Shown here: piece by piece, positions 12,343 to 23,257 of the stretch
Layout of the letters: each line of letters opens with the position of its first letter
How positions within the stretch are numbered: the stretch's first letter is position 1
Assembly: GCA_002946415.1 (NCBI GenBank)
Contig: NJPS01000059.1
Coordinates: 248,001 to 312,000, forward strand
DNA length: 64,000 bases
Origin: Rutstroemia sp. NJR-2017a BVV2
Taxonomy: Eukaryota; Ascomycota; Leotiomycetes; Helotiales; Rutstroemiaceae
Reading direction: 5' to 3'
Position numbers and translations under genes: made by a program
Notes under the pieces: model-generated
Database searches by the model: none
Told to the model about the DNA's origin: nothing
The model's input: only the letters and a program-made list of their open reading frames with translations

Positions 12343-14503
12343 ATGAGCATTAAAAGAGTTGATGACACGACTATGGTGGAGCTCGGAGCCATCGAAAATC
12401 CGACGCAGATGGCCCGCCGTCGGACCGCAGACAAAGATAGAGATGATTTGGTCCGATTGGGAAAGACTCCTGTTCTTAAAGTTAGTCCCCAATTGCTCCG
12501 GCCCCTTCCTGTCTCTGTCAATCCACATGCTGTCTGTGGCGCTAACAAATGTATTCAAAGAGAAATTTTGGTTTTATGTCCATTGTTGGCTTCAGCTGTA
12601 CAGTTCTGATTACCTGGGAAGCCAGTTTGATCCTCTTTGCCACAGGACTTCAGAACGGCGGTCCGGCTGGCATCATGTATGGATACATTCTTATTTGGAT
12701 CGGCAATCTCTCTGTTTTCTCGACCCTCTCTGAACTCGTGTCAATGGCCCCTACATCGGGAGGGCAGTATCACTGGGTTTCGATGTTGGCTCCACCATCA
12801 TGCGCCAAGTTTTTGAGTTATATAACGGGTTGGCTCACAGTTGGAGGATGGCAGGGCACCGTTGCATCCGGCGGTTACCTTACCGGTACTATGAGTAAGT
12901 CAATTCTTTGATTTGACCTGCACCAGTCTCAATCCGCACCTTGCTTTATTCTTTCGTCATCCAGTCCATCTCCTCAAAGCTTGCAAATGGAGCACTGATT
13001 AATTTCTAATTGTTCCAGTACAAGGCCTGATTGCTTTGACGGTACCAAGCTACGTACCTCAAGGGTGGCAAGGTACGCTTCTTTTCTGGGCGGTGATATT
13101 TTTTGCTGTCTTTGTCAATACTGTAGTCAGCAGCTCGTTGCCGAAGTTCGAAGGGTTGATTTTAATTTTACACATTTCTGGCTTTTTCGCTATCTTGATT
13201 CCGCTGGTTATCCTTGGCCCGCATGATACTGCAAAGGATGTATTTACTGTCTGGTTGAATGAGGGTGGCTGGTCTACCCAGGGACTATCCTTCTTCGTCG
13301 GGCTTACTGGAAATGCTTTTGCTTTCGTCGGTAAGTATATGATCGCCAACTTTCTCACCAACAAGACAAGTGACTAATGGTAAATATCAAGGTGCGGATG
13401 GGGCGTTCCACGTAAGAATACCCCCCTATCCCCTTCTCCACTTCTCCCTCGTTTTAGCTCAAGCTCATTCGCTGGACAATCGGACTAACCAAGCTTTAGA
13501 TGTCAGAAGAAATTCGCAATCCCTCGCTTGTTGTGCCACGATCGATTATGCTTAGTATTATTCTGAATGGTACCATGGGTTTTGCTATGCTGATCGCCCT
13601 ATTGTTCTGCATTGGAGATGTGCAGGCAGCTCTTAGCACAAGCACTGGGTATCCATATATGGAGATCTTCTATCAAGCAACAAGGTCTGTTGCTGGCTCT
13701 GCAGTCATGGCGTCTCTTATAACAGTACTGGGCATATGCGGTACAGTTGGTGTGCTAGCCTCCACGTCACGAATGTTTTGGGCACTGGCAAGAGACCGTG
13801 GGCTTCCGGGCTGGCGGACTCTCCAAAAGGTACGAGCTCTTTTTGTAACGCTTCTTCCTCGCAGTCTCTGTCTCTTGGACGATACTGCGGTAAAACTATT
13901 CCTACGGCGTGGCTCCTTAGTCTTGAACTGACTTTTAATGAATTTCAACAATTCAGGTTGATAGTCGCACAACAATTCCCTTATGGTCAATAGCCGTAAC
14001 GACGGTCATATCGTGTCTTCTAGCTCTTATAACCATTGGGTCTGCCACAGCCTTCAATGATATAATATCCTTGTCTGTATCGGGCCTTTACAGCTCTTAT
14101 CTTATTTGCGCCATTCTTCTTCTTTATCGTCGGACCACAGGGGGTCTGCAAAGCCCGCCTACTGAGTATACAGAAGAGCCTGCACTAACAAACACCATTG
14201 GAGTGGAATTAACGTGGGGTAAGACAATTCCAGCTCATATGATCAGTTTATCAGGCGAAACTTACTTATTCAGGACCTTGGCATATCCCTGGAATATTCG
14301 GTATCGTCAATAACAGCTTCGCAATTGTGTATTTAATTGTGTTGTTGTTCTTCAGTTTTTGGCCACCAGTCACACCCGTGACAGCTGCGACTATGAACTA
14401 CAGCGTTCTAGTAACCGGTTCTGTGGTCATCTTCAGTGTGGCTTATTACACAATTCAGGGACGACATGAATGGAAAGGTCCAGTCATCGAGATGCATGAA
14501 TGA
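12343..14503 (+). CDS. Amino-acid/choline-type permease (APC superfamily)
   Basis: A twelve-helix plasma-membrane transporter of the fungal amino-acid/GABA/choline permease group (Hnm1/Uga4-like). Seven exons, 12343-12480, 12561-12894, 13019-13330, 13392-13411, 13500-13829, 13957-14218 and 14274-14503, encode 541 residues. All joints keep phase. Family blocks are RNFGFMSIVGFSCTVLITWEA, the Glu-rich SELVSMAPTSGGQYHWVS, GADGAFHMSEEIRNP and STSRMFWALARDRGLP. The 20-base micro-exon 13392-13411 encodes ADGAFH and is needed to join GNAFAFVG to MSEEIRNP. The N-terminal 45 residues are hydrophilic and cytosolic. The substrate cannot be read from sequence; choline, GABA or another amino acid are all possible. 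No neighbouring gene points to one. Confidence 0.88.
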
Positions 14504-15344
14504 GGTTCGTGAACGAATTCTGGGGGGGGCGGGGGCATCAGGAGGACATGACAAGCCATCTGTAAATCATTTTGATGTCTTGGTCGAGCTCCAAGGATTT
14601 TGGTTCCATGTATCAACGGCGGCGCGGATTATTGGATACAGCTGCTTGCACCAAGAAGACCTTGCACTGTTCTTAGACCGTGACGAAAGCCATATATTCA
14701 TTGAAAATATTTTCTTCATCTTTGGCAAGAAATTCTAACTGCCGACGCTGCTTTTCATCTGCGATTCAAACCGTGTCTGTGGAAACTTCTATCCTCGTCC
14801 TTATTCACCCCCTCTAAGCTCCATTGAATTCGCGAAACATCCAGAGAGTGAAAGGTGTGGTCGCTCTCACATAGAGTACAACTTCAGCAGCGAGGAGGAT
14901 CCGTAGGGTGCTTGCATGATTCTCATTCCTCCCGCCAATGCAGCCTACAAAGCCCGCGGTGCTACCTAGACATTTCAACCAAATATGTTCTTGAACAATT
15001 CCGGGAAGGCTATGAATTAGGCGAACAGAATCACGTCTTGCAAGCGCCTCATCCAGGATTTTAACACGAGTCAGCGCGACCAACGCAGGATCGTCACACT
15101 AACCAGAACCCCCTGGTAACAACAGACCAGAGGTATAATTCGCATTTGGGGTGGGGAATCAAGAGGGAAACTGGGGTGTTAACTCATACAAGACAGGTAC
15201 CTCATTTTGCAACATATTTCTCCATTACTCGAATTCTATCTACCCCATTCCTATCAATCTAGTCCACCCTTCTAACTTCCTCTACCTTCCACTTCTTTCA
15301 CCCCACAATTCATTCTCATTCCATAATCCCTCCACCCTATCAAC
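14504..15344. other. Intergenic region, convergent 3' ends
   Basis: No supported gene. A minus-strand open frame of 89 codons at 14814-15083 has no recognisable features. The right part (15200-15344) is C/T-rich and probably belongs to the 3' end of the large gene that follows. Confidence 0.35.
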
Positions 15345-18300
15345 TCACTCATCCGAAATCGTCCTCTCCCTCCAACCCATCCTAACAGCCTTTTCCTTCA
15401 GACTTTCCTTTCGGTGCATATCCCCTTCCATTTCCCTCTCCCTTTCTTTCCCCTTTCCTTTCTCTCCTACCATATCACCACCACCTTGCCCCCCACCCAT
15501 AAAAACCTCCTCTCCCTCTTCCCTCAACCTAACCCCTTGATCCGAAGCTACCAAACCCAGTCTCCTATCCATCTGCCTCACTCTCCTTTCCTCCCTTTCC
15601 CTATCTCTATCCCTCACCTCAGCATCTCTCTCTATCTCACCCTCCCTACTTCTCCCTTCAGCACTCCCCCTCCCATCCTCCCCACCCCCTCCCTCCACCC
15701 CCAACAAAACCCCCCTCCTTCTCCTCCCCGTCCTCCTCGCCACCTCCGCCAGCCCATTCACCCCCAACCCATCCAACCGACTCAAATCCATCAACAGCCT
15801 CCTCACTCCCACGCCTGTAATATCCTCCAAAAACTTATCAACCCCCTCTTCGCATGCTGCAGCCGTAGCTACGCGTAGACCTTTGAAAAGCTTCCTCGTC
15901 TGCTCCTGGGTCGCTGCTGACGATTCGAGGTATTCGAGCTGCAGAGAGAGGGAGGAGTGCGGGAGAGGGCACGAATTGGAGAGAGGGGGAGGCTGGGCTT
16001 GTGGCGAAGGCAAGGGTTGGGGTGGATGTAGATGTTGGAGGTTAAGCAGAACAGGCACAGCTGCGTAGGATATTATATGTTCTGGTAGTGCCGGCGGCGG
16101 TGGCGGTGGCGCTGCAGCTTCCGCGGGTTTGGTCTGAGAGGTTGATGTAGGCTTTTCGTATGCAGGAGGCATTTGTGTTGTGCTTTCCTTCTTCGGAAGA
16201 TCGGAAACAACCTCATGGAAAGACTGTTGCTTGTTCGATTCCTTACTCGTACGAGTTTCGTATTGACGACCAAAGTATTCTGCCCCTGCGACTACATCCC
16301 CCTCTTGCACTTTATTCTTCGACGGGCTAGATTTGCTCTCACTTAGTGAAATAGCAGATTCTTGAATGGCGTTCTGTGGGGGATAGGTGGTAGAATCGTT
16401 TTTCGGAGTTTCTCTTTCGGTTCCAGCCATTGGCGAACTGCACATCTCGCAAGTGGCATTTAAGGGTGACCGTTCATCCAAATGCGAGCTCCTTCGGCCA
16501 TTATCCTGCACAATTCCAAGATCTGACTCGGGAGAAACCATTGCAGTTCTCTGTAATTGTGATGTCACGCTGCCCAATACGACATTACACTGAGTGCATC
16601 GAAGTGGTGAAATCGGACGAGGTAAAACGGGGTCTCGTACGACTTGACCAACGGCGGCTTGAGGCCTAAGCACAAGTCCCCTGCGTTGCTGGCTATGAAT
16701 TTGGACCGGTATTTGAGCACTAAACCGAGGTGCTCGGGTAGTAAACGATGGAGCAGCACTGGTCTGTGTGGCTTGGTGAACACTTCGGGTTTGATCTTGC
16801 AGCGCTGCAATAGTAACTGTTTGTCCTCGACTTGATCTCTTCCTTCTAGTAGCAAAATCGGTGACCCCAACGCGGTCACTATCTTCAGGACCAGAGTATG
16901 GCTCTGGGTATGGAGTAGGCATAGGAGTTGTAGGTATGTAAGGCGTCTTCGGTGTTTTGGGCGTCTCAGGCTCAACAGGTCTTCTGAATTCTGGCGGAGT
17001 ATCGAGATGCAACACAATAGAAGATGATTGTGAATCTGCTCGGCTTGTGAACTCTGAGTATGGGGGTGAGTCGTTCGCATCACCAGGTATCGCCGGTCCA
17101 GCATCCCTGTTCTTTGCAGCAGTCATTACCGCAGGAATCGGTTGAGCGGATTGCAACTTGCGAAGCCATGGAAGTGATTTTTTAGCTGGTGGCTTTCTGG
17201 GAGCTGTGGTATTTGAAACACCTGCTCCATTTATTGGTGACGCAAAACTCGGATTGCTGACGGGATATGACACAGGAGGATCGCGCGGTAGAACTCCGAG
17301 ACGGGTGACAGGTTTCTTCATTTCGTACTTTGGAGTCCAATCGATGATAGTCTCATCTGAAGCTTCACTCATGGCCGAAGCCTCTCTTTCTTGAACGCGA
17401 CGCTGCACTGAATCCCCGTTCAATTCAGGTGGTGCCTTCTTCGTAAGCACGTTTGGAACTTTTGCACCCATTTCTCCCTCGGCTGGGGTAGATTGTGGTA
17501 TCTCTCCAATGTTTGATAATGACCGCAGCTGGTGAATATTTGACGTTCCCACAATTCCCGGACACTGAAAACTGAGCGGAGGCGACTGCACTTCCGGTAC
17601 AGTATTTCTCCGTTCTTCGACAGATGCTCCGTTGGGAGCGGTCTGGCGCCGTTTCAACTCAGTACCTATCTTCCCTCGCTGATCATCAGATGTCACAGCT
17701 AAGCCTGCAGCTCGGAATTCAGACCTATAAGGTTTTAGTGGCTGAACAGTCTGCACCGTTCCAGTCGAAAATGCGGTTGATGGTGCTGATGCTATTGGTG
17801 TTTGTTTCGGAATGTGTCGAGCCGCTTGGAGATAGAGTTCGAGGTCTCTTGTAAAGCGTTTGAGGGCACGTCGCTGACTTGGACTCCGAGAAGACTGATG
17901 CGAAGCAATACTATTCACAATGGAATGAACAGATGAGGAAAAAGATTTTCGACGAGCAAGACTTGCTAGGGTGGATGAATCCAACAAAGCTATGCTACCC
18001 TGCTTCCGATTTTCCTTCTTGACCGGATCTCTCCCAGTAGAACTTTGCTGTTTGGTATCTCCAGTGTTGTGAGCAGCTTGTTCATACAAGCTTGCAAGGG
18101 TGGAAGCCGCCAAGAAAGCTTTGCTGCTTCGAGGTTGAGTCCGTCTACCAGACGCCTCAGATGCTGCACTGCTATAATGAAATGTACGTGTAGAAGGTGA
18201 GTACTTTTTATACAAAATCCTGGAATCGTAAGTACGCTCGTCTGCTTGAGGAAAGCCCTTAGCTGGGGCGTTCTGGTTTCTGACCTGATTGATGGAACCG

Positions 18301-18920
18301 ACGTGGGCGTATTCCCTACCCACTTGTCTAAAGGCACCTGAGTTAGGTAGGACTCCTTTATCCACAGGGTACCTTTGATTGAAGCGGGTTGGTTTCCAGA
18401 TGGGAACGTCCGCGACGTGCATCAATGAGTACAATTCTTTCCCCTTAGGAGGTCTGGCTCTTTTCATCGCAGAATATGCAGCACCGTCCACCGAGTTGAT
18501 GATAGCTTCCCTGTTATCAAGAGCCTTTGAATACGTAGTGCCAGATCTTAGGGGAGCCTGGGTAGAAGATGGCACATAACCATTTGTGAAGGGAGACTGA
18601 TTTTCTCTATCAATAACATCTGCCCGAGGAGACTCCCATCCAAAAACATGTATATCTTCCCTCGCCCTCCGAGTGACACGTCCACGAGAGCCAATGAGAG
18701 ACGAAGATGCGTGCGATTTTCTCGACTTTCTGATATGGAGCCTCTGCTTTCTGCGAGCTTGTTCAAGTGCACGACAATTAGAGACTCCGCAGTACTTCCC
18801 CGAGTTGTGGGAACCACATCGACGGCTGGACGAGACGGTTGTAGGGCGACTGGCGGTAATGTGAACCCGGGGGAAATTTCGATGAGGATAACCCTTCCAA
18901 TTGATATTTAGATTAACCAT
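15345..18920 (-). CDS. Large low-complexity protein of unknown function (1191 aa)
   Basis: One uninterrupted frame from ATG at 18920. I do not recognise a family. Most of it is Ser/Pro/Thr/Gln-rich and predicted disordered. The N-terminal third is basic (RRKQRLHIRKSRKS). A run of TPKTPKTPYIPTTPMPTP lies near the middle. Two Cys pairs, CTQCNVV and CEMCSS, are spaced by about 60 residues and could bind one zinc ion. After a poly-proline stretch (AAAPPPPPPALP) comes the most structured piece: EYLESSAATQEQTRKLFKGLRVA, then GVDKFLEDITGVGVRRLLMDLSRL, which looks alpha-helical. The last 120 residues are highly charged (RDRDREREERRV). The gene lies in tandem behind SDHAF1, 158 bases apart. A scaffold or regulatory role would fit the composition but is not shown. 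The end may include intron-like sequence that I cannot exclude. Confidence 0.7.
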   Translation of the reverse strand: MVNLNINWKGYPHRNFPRVHITASRPTTVSSSRRCGSHNSGKYCGVSNCRALEQARRKQRLHIRKSRKSHASSSLIGSRGRVTRRAREDIHVFGWESPRADVIDRENQSPFTNGYVPSSTQAPLRSGTTYSKALDNREAIINSVDGAAYSAMKRARPPKGKELYSLMHVADVPIWKPTRFNQRYPVDKGVLPNSGAFRQVGREYAHVGSINQVRNQNAPAKGFPQADERTYDSRILYKKYSPSTRTFHYSSAASEASGRRTQPRSSKAFLAASTLASLYEQAAHNTGDTKQQSSTGRDPVKKENRKQGSIALLDSSTLASLARRKSFSSSVHSIVNSIASHQSSRSPSQRRALKRFTRDLELYLQAARHIPKQTPIASAPSTAFSTGTVQTVQPLKPYRSEFRAAGLAVTSDDQRGKIGTELKRRQTAPNGASVEERRNTVPEVQSPPLSFQCPGIVGTSNIHQLRSLSNIGEIPQSTPAEGEMGAKVPNVLTKKAPPELNGDSVQRRVQEREASAMSEASDETIIDWTPKYEMKKPVTRLGVLPRDPPVSYPVSNPSFASPINGAGVSNTTAPRKPPAKKSLPWLRKLQSAQPIPAVMTAAKNRDAGPAIPGDANDSPPYSEFTSRADSQSSSIVLHLDTPPEFRRPVEPETPKTPKTPYIPTTPMPTPYPEPYSGPEDSDRVGVTDFATRRKRSSRGQTVTIAALQDQTRSVHQATQTSAAPSFTTRAPRFSAQIPVQIHSQQRRGLVLRPQAAVGQVVRDPVLPRPISPLRCTQCNVVLGSVTSQLQRTAMVSPESDLGIVQDNGRRSSHLDERSPLNATCEMCSSPMAGTERETPKNDSTTYPPQNAIQESAISLSESKSSPSKNKVQEGDVVAGAEYFGRQYETRTSKESNKQQSFHEVVSDLPKKESTTQMPPAYEKPTSTSQTKPAEAAAPPPPPPALPEHIISYAAVPVLLNLQHLHPPQPLPSPQAQPPPLSNSCPLPHSSLSLQLEYLESSAATQEQTRKLFKGLRVATAAACEEGVDKFLEDITGVGVRRLLMDLSRLDGLGVNGLAEVARRTGRRRRGVLLGVEGGGGEDGRGSAEGRSREGEIERDAEVRDRDREREERRVRQMDRRLGLVASDQGVRLREEGEEVFMGGGQGGGDMVGEKGKGKEREREMEGDMHRKESLKEKAVRMGWRERTISDE

Positions 18921-19078
18921 TCTTGAGGGTAGGAATAGAAGTGTTGTAAGAAATGCATGTTGTAGGAGATGTGCAGAATTGAGGTTGGTTTGGATTGAGA
19001 GGTATTATATGCTTCACAACACTGACAATCGTGCCTGCCTCCCCAAACTTCCACCTTGAACTCCCATCCCGTCTCCTG

Positions 19079-19447
19079 CTATCGGATGTCTTTTATGCCA
19101 GGAGAGCTATACATGTCAACCTGACGTTGCCCTTTCCGCAGAAGATACTCAATCGCGCCGAAATCCTTTTTGTCGAGCTTGATACTTTTCTGGAACTCAG
19201 TCCTACCACGGTATACCATTAGCAAACAATTCCGTATCGTCTGGGGACAGAATCGCAGACGGAAAATGACTGCTTTAACATACCTCGCAAATGCTTCAAA
19301 ATGCTTCCTTGCCTCCTTCACAAAAAAGTCAATAGCTGCCCCTCTATTCCATTGAGCATTACTCACCACAGGTTTCTTCCTACTTTCTCGCAGGCATTTC
19401 CGGTAGAGACCTAGGACTTCTCTCTGGAGCCCTGAGTATCTCGCCAT
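19079..19447 (-). CDS. SDH6: Succinate dehydrogenase assembly factor 1 (LYR-motif protein)
   Basis: A mitochondrial matrix protein that helps insert and protect iron-sulfur clusters in the Sdh2 subunit of respiratory complex II. Two exons, 19447-19284 and 19202-19079, encode 95 residues, within the family's range. The defining LYR motif is near the N-terminus (VLGLYRKCLRES, residues 13-24). Splicing (donor GTATGT, acceptor GGTAG) joins HFEAFAR to TEFQKSIKLDKKDFGAIEYL, which matches the family order, followed by LRKGQRQVDMYSSPGIKDI. Without splicing the frame reads through a stretch with no family resemblance. A longer upstream frame exists, but MARYSGLQRE is the natural start. Identification is strong from motif order; localisation is by family knowledge. 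Confidence 0.9.
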   Translation of the reverse strand: MARYSGLQREVLGLYRKCLRESRKKPVVSNAQWNRGAAIDFFVKEARKHFEAFARYVKAVIFRLRFCPQTIRNCLLMVYRGRTEFQKSIKLDKKDFGAIEYLLRKGQRQVDMYSSPGIKDIR

Positions 19448-20549
19448 TTTTCTGTGCGCTATTATTTTTGACCAAGCTGTCTGCGAGCAACAGAGCTTCA
19501 CGTCGTACGAGAAATAAATGATGCAATGATTGGTGGTGGTTGCCGGTGCGGCCGCACACATGCCGAGGAACCCTGCATGATTCTGAACCACTCCATATGG
19601 CGGCTCTGTATGGATCTTTGATCTACACGTCATATAGGAGAAGCGCAAAAACGCGACTGTACATTGTACAGTAGAAACCCTGATAGTTCAGTGCCTCTAC
19701 TTTTGATTGAATCATACAAGTATCTCTGTCGATTTTTGAAGTCTTAGGGTAAAAGTGGCCCGCGCAGAAGTGTCTCGATTTAGAAGTCAGTCTATACTCG
19801 TATCGTTGGCGCTGTGGAATGGCCCGAAAGCCTGGAAATTTGCGTAACATTATTGCCTATTCATAAGACAGGCCAGCACTGGGCGCGGATCTACAGGATT
19901 GCAATGACTGCTCATATACTTCAAGACTTCGAAAAACACTGCGTCTTTGTAACCCGCCCACAGGACCTGCCGTGGACAGCGGGGTACTAACGACAAAGTC
20001 CAGAGAACAAGTCCATCAAGAAGAATCCCCTACTCCACCTCCATTAAACATCAATCCGCCCCTCCTCCTTTACACATCAAGCACTAGGCTAGGAGGGAGG
20101 GGTGGTGGGGTTGAAGTTAGTAGATGACAACGAAGGTGAGGAAGTGAGTAGAGGGAAGGAGGAGGGAAGTAGGAGGGATGAGGGAAGAGGGGTTGGATAA
20201 GTAAGTATAAGGATGAAAGTAAAATTGGTATATATTATCGTATATTCATATTCATCGATTCATCCATCCATGCATACCAAAACCATCGAAACCGTCCTTC
20301 CTTTCCTTTCCTATTCCATCCTAAACGCCGTCCGTCCCACCGTAAAAGAAAAAGAAAATTAAAATCAATGATGTTGATACATACTCATATTCATGACCTC
20401 TCTCTTTCCACCTCTTACTTATATCACCATCTTATTTCCTACCATCCCATCCTCATTGAACTACATCAACAACAGCTTTATTCATAACTTAACCACAACC
20501 ACAACTAACCCTAACTTTCACAATAAGGAAATATCACAATCTCACAACT
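19448..20549. other. Intergenic region with low-complexity tracts
   Basis: No gene supported. Between 20040 and 20380 there is G-rich then C/T-rich simple sequence (GGAGGGAGG, TTCCTTTCC), and 20390-20549 is C/A-rich. The left part should hold the SDHAF1 promoter, the right part the lipase 3' end. Confidence 0.4.
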
Positions 20550-22007
20550 TCACAATTCCTCCCTCTCCCCTCTCCCCTCCCCCATCCCACCACCACTAAT
20601 ATTATACCTAGGCCTATTCCAATCCCACGGATCCCCTCCGGGTAAACACAACCCCAACCGCCAGAAATAATCTCTATGCGCAAAGAACAACTGCCACAAT
20701 TTCAATCTCGCCGGGATAGGGATTTCCCATTTCTTGTTTTGCAGTTGCATCTCCTCATCTCTTCTTCTCATCTCCTCATCTCTTCTTCTCTTGTCCTCCT
20801 CTGACACACCCCAAAACCCATCCTCCCCCTTAGCCTCCCCACCCGCAATACACCCCTCATCCTCATCCCCAAAACACAACCTCACATCCCGCACGCCCGG
20901 CTGCAGCTCCGCTTTCCCGATATACACCTCCCCCGCATGACTCGCATAACCCCATTCCTGCAGCGGTAGCAACGGCACCGGATCATCCACGTGCGTGACG
21001 CGTCTATACCTCCTCTCTTCCCCCATTCCCATCCCTCTCCCATCCAACCCAAAAACCCCATCAATAAAATCCCTCAACCCCTCATTCCCAATCTGCGGCT
21101 CCCCAAAAGTCGTAACCACCGGGCTCCACTCCCTACCATGCAACTCCAGCGCCGCGAGCGCCGCGACCGCGCCCCCGAGCGAGTGCCCCACAAGATGTAG
21201 TTGGTAGTTTGGGTATTGATGCTTGAGGAGAGTGAGATGCGGGAGGAGGTACGGACGGGTATTTTTCCAGGAGGTGAGGAAGCCGCTGTGGACGGTGCAG
21301 TTGGTGCATTTTTTGTGGGGGGTGCTTTTTTGGGCGGGGGGGTTTGGGTCGGTGGGCTTGTGCTTGAAAGGCCAGGGGAGGAAATCTTTGAGGGAGGAGG
21401 TGTGTGGATGTGGAGATGTAGACGGAGGGTTGTTGAGGATTTCGGGATCTTGGTCGGGGTCTTCGGGGTAGGGTACGTATTCTTGTGGTATGGTACTTAG
21501 GTCGACGATCGTGTTTGCAATACTGTAGGTTCCTCTGAATGCGACGATGATTCTTCCTTTCCCCGACCTCTCTGCCTTTTCATTTCCGTTCACATTCTCT
21601 CCTCTCTTCCTGCCCTCCTCTTCCACCAAATCCCCACCCTCCCCCTCATACCCATGATCCACAACCAAAAACCCACACCCATCCCCCATCAACACCCCCG
21701 TATGCCACGTCGTAACCAGCTCAAAGCCCGGGAAATCGCTACAGCGACTCGCGCACACAAACGGTTTCTGGATGCCTGTGCCCGCGACGCCCACACAGTA
21801 CGCGATATCGACTATGCGGGCGAACTCTTCGAGGTCTGCGAAGAGGGCGGGGGAGATGGTGTGCGCGGGAGAGAGGAGAGGGGTTTGATTGTTGTTGGAG
21901 GAGGTAGTGGTAGTAGGAAGAGCGGTTGCATGTTCGTAGAGATGGGAGAGCGAGAGGAAGAAGGAGAGGAGCAGGAAAGAAAGTACTCTGTGGGGCGTCG
22001 AGCGCAT
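20550..22007 (-). CDS. Secreted class 3 (Rhizomucor-type) lipase
   Basis: An extracellular serine hydrolase acting on triacylglycerols or related esters. A single exon from ATG at 22007 encodes 485 residues. The start is taken there because MRSTPHRVLSFLLLSFFLSLS is a clear signal peptide (cut near residue 29), and upstream extension uses no ATG. The nucleophile elbow is LVGHSLGG with Ser at about residue 276. The oxyanion region is IIVAFRGTYS, and TTFGEPQIGNEGL then THVDDPVPLLP supply the catalytic Asp region; a His lies in the following GYASHAGEVYIG. Compared with typical class 3 lipases of 300-350 residues it has two insertions: a Gly/Glu-rich loop before IIVAFRG and a Pro/His-rich loop before CTNCTVHSGF. 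The C-terminal tail has a repeated KRRRDEEMRRRDEEM segment, unusual for a secreted enzyme. Confidence 0.88.
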   Translation of the reverse strand: MRSTPHRVLSFLLLSFFLSLSHLYEHATALPTTTTSSNNNQTPLLSPAHTISPALFADLEEFARIVDIAYCVGVAGTGIQKPFVCASRCSDFPGFELVTTWHTGVLMGDGCGFLVVDHGYEGEGGDLVEEEGRKRGENVNGNEKAERSGKGRIIVAFRGTYSIANTIVDLSTIPQEYVPYPEDPDQDPEILNNPPSTSPHPHTSSLKDFLPWPFKHKPTDPNPPAQKSTPHKKCTNCTVHSGFLTSWKNTRPYLLPHLTLLKHQYPNYQLHLVGHSLGGAVAALAALELHGREWSPVVTTFGEPQIGNEGLRDFIDGVFGLDGRGMGMGEERRYRRVTHVDDPVPLLPLQEWGYASHAGEVYIGKAELQPGVRDVRLCFGDEDEGCIAGGEAKGEDGFWGVSEEDKRRRDEEMRRRDEEMQLQNKKWEIPIPARLKLWQLFFAHRDYFWRLGLCLPGGDPWDWNRPRYNISGGGMGEGRGEREEL

Positions 22008-23257
22008 TTTGAGGACATGGATTACATAGTCGGATGTAATGTGAGGAATTATCAATTTATTCGAGGTGGCGATGGCTGGTCAAGTAGAATGAATGAATGA
22101 ATAATGCTTTGTTGTAGGTAGAGTAGAGGAGAGTAGAGTAGAGTAGAGGAGAGTAGAGTAGAGTAGAGTAGAGTAGAGGAGAGTAGAGTAGAGTAGAGCA
22201 GACCAACCTCAGCAGAGAGAAAACAGAATAGTAATAAATAAGAAATAGATCGCTCAGTCTGTAAGTAGATAAAGTCAGTAGTACGAGGTAATTAATGAAG
22301 TTGATGATTTAAGTAGGTCGTGTGAACGCAGGCGTCCATGACAGATCGAAAGGTTCCGTCATTACTTTGTTCCAGCCCAACCCAGTCGTCGAAGCGAGAG
22401 CCTTCTGAGGTTAAAATAGACGGCAGAAACTCTACTTTCAGCCTAGGGCCATTACCCCAGATTTTCTTTTCTACAGTAATTGACCATTCCTATCCTATCA
22501 ATATCATGCACGAAGTATATCTTCATTTTCAGATATACAGTTTCCAATCACATCATCAAAATCACCAGAGAATATCGTCAGAATAAAAGTTTATAGTATG
22601 ATACAGACTCAATATATCGCTGTATTTATTTATCTCTCTGTATCTCTGCATTACATCCATCGATCCGCCGCTCATCGCGGAATCGATAAATTATTCAATT
22701 CAATTCATTCGCTCAAACCCGGAGCGGAATGTCCACAAAGCAAGTTATTCGCCGCAAACTCTCCCTCCAAATGCCAAACCATGCCCGACCGACCCCCCAA
22801 ATCCCAAACCCTAGACCTCCTCCCATTCCATGCATTAATTCATACAATAGGTCCCCGAGTAATAACTCCACCCCTCCCCAACCCATCCCCAAAATCATGA
22901 ATCCATTTCCATTCTTTCTTGACTCCATGTCATTATATAATAAACTCCCACCAGAAAACTCCAGACCGCCCCCCCATATACCTATTCCTATACCTATGTA
23001 AAATGTTAATGTGAAAAAGAAAAGAATCGTAACTCCGTTTCGCCCCCAAACGCACACGCACACAATGCTTCCAACCAACCAAAGTTTTGGTTCCCAAATT
23101 GTATCCTATCGCTTTCGTAAAAAAACGCCACGAGAACAAATGTCCCGCCCATCAACGCTAAACTCGCTAAGTGGACGTGATGTGTAAATGCCAGCATGCA
23201 AAGAAAGAAAGTTCAAATCATAATAAAAACACCGGGGAATAAATGCAAAACCAACTT
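22008..23257. other. Intergenic region between lipase and histidine kinase
   Basis: No gene supported. It holds a pentanucleotide-type tandem repeat (listed separately) in the lipase promoter, and on the right the 3' end of the histidine kinase transcript. Confidence 0.4.
22120..22199. repeat. GAGTA/GAGGA minisatellite upstream of the lipase
   Basis: About 80 bases consist of GAGTA units interrupted by GAGGA at nearly regular spacing, giving a higher-order period of 15-25 bases. It starts 113 bases upstream of the lipase ATG, so it lies in the promoter or 5' leader. Confidence 0.85.
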
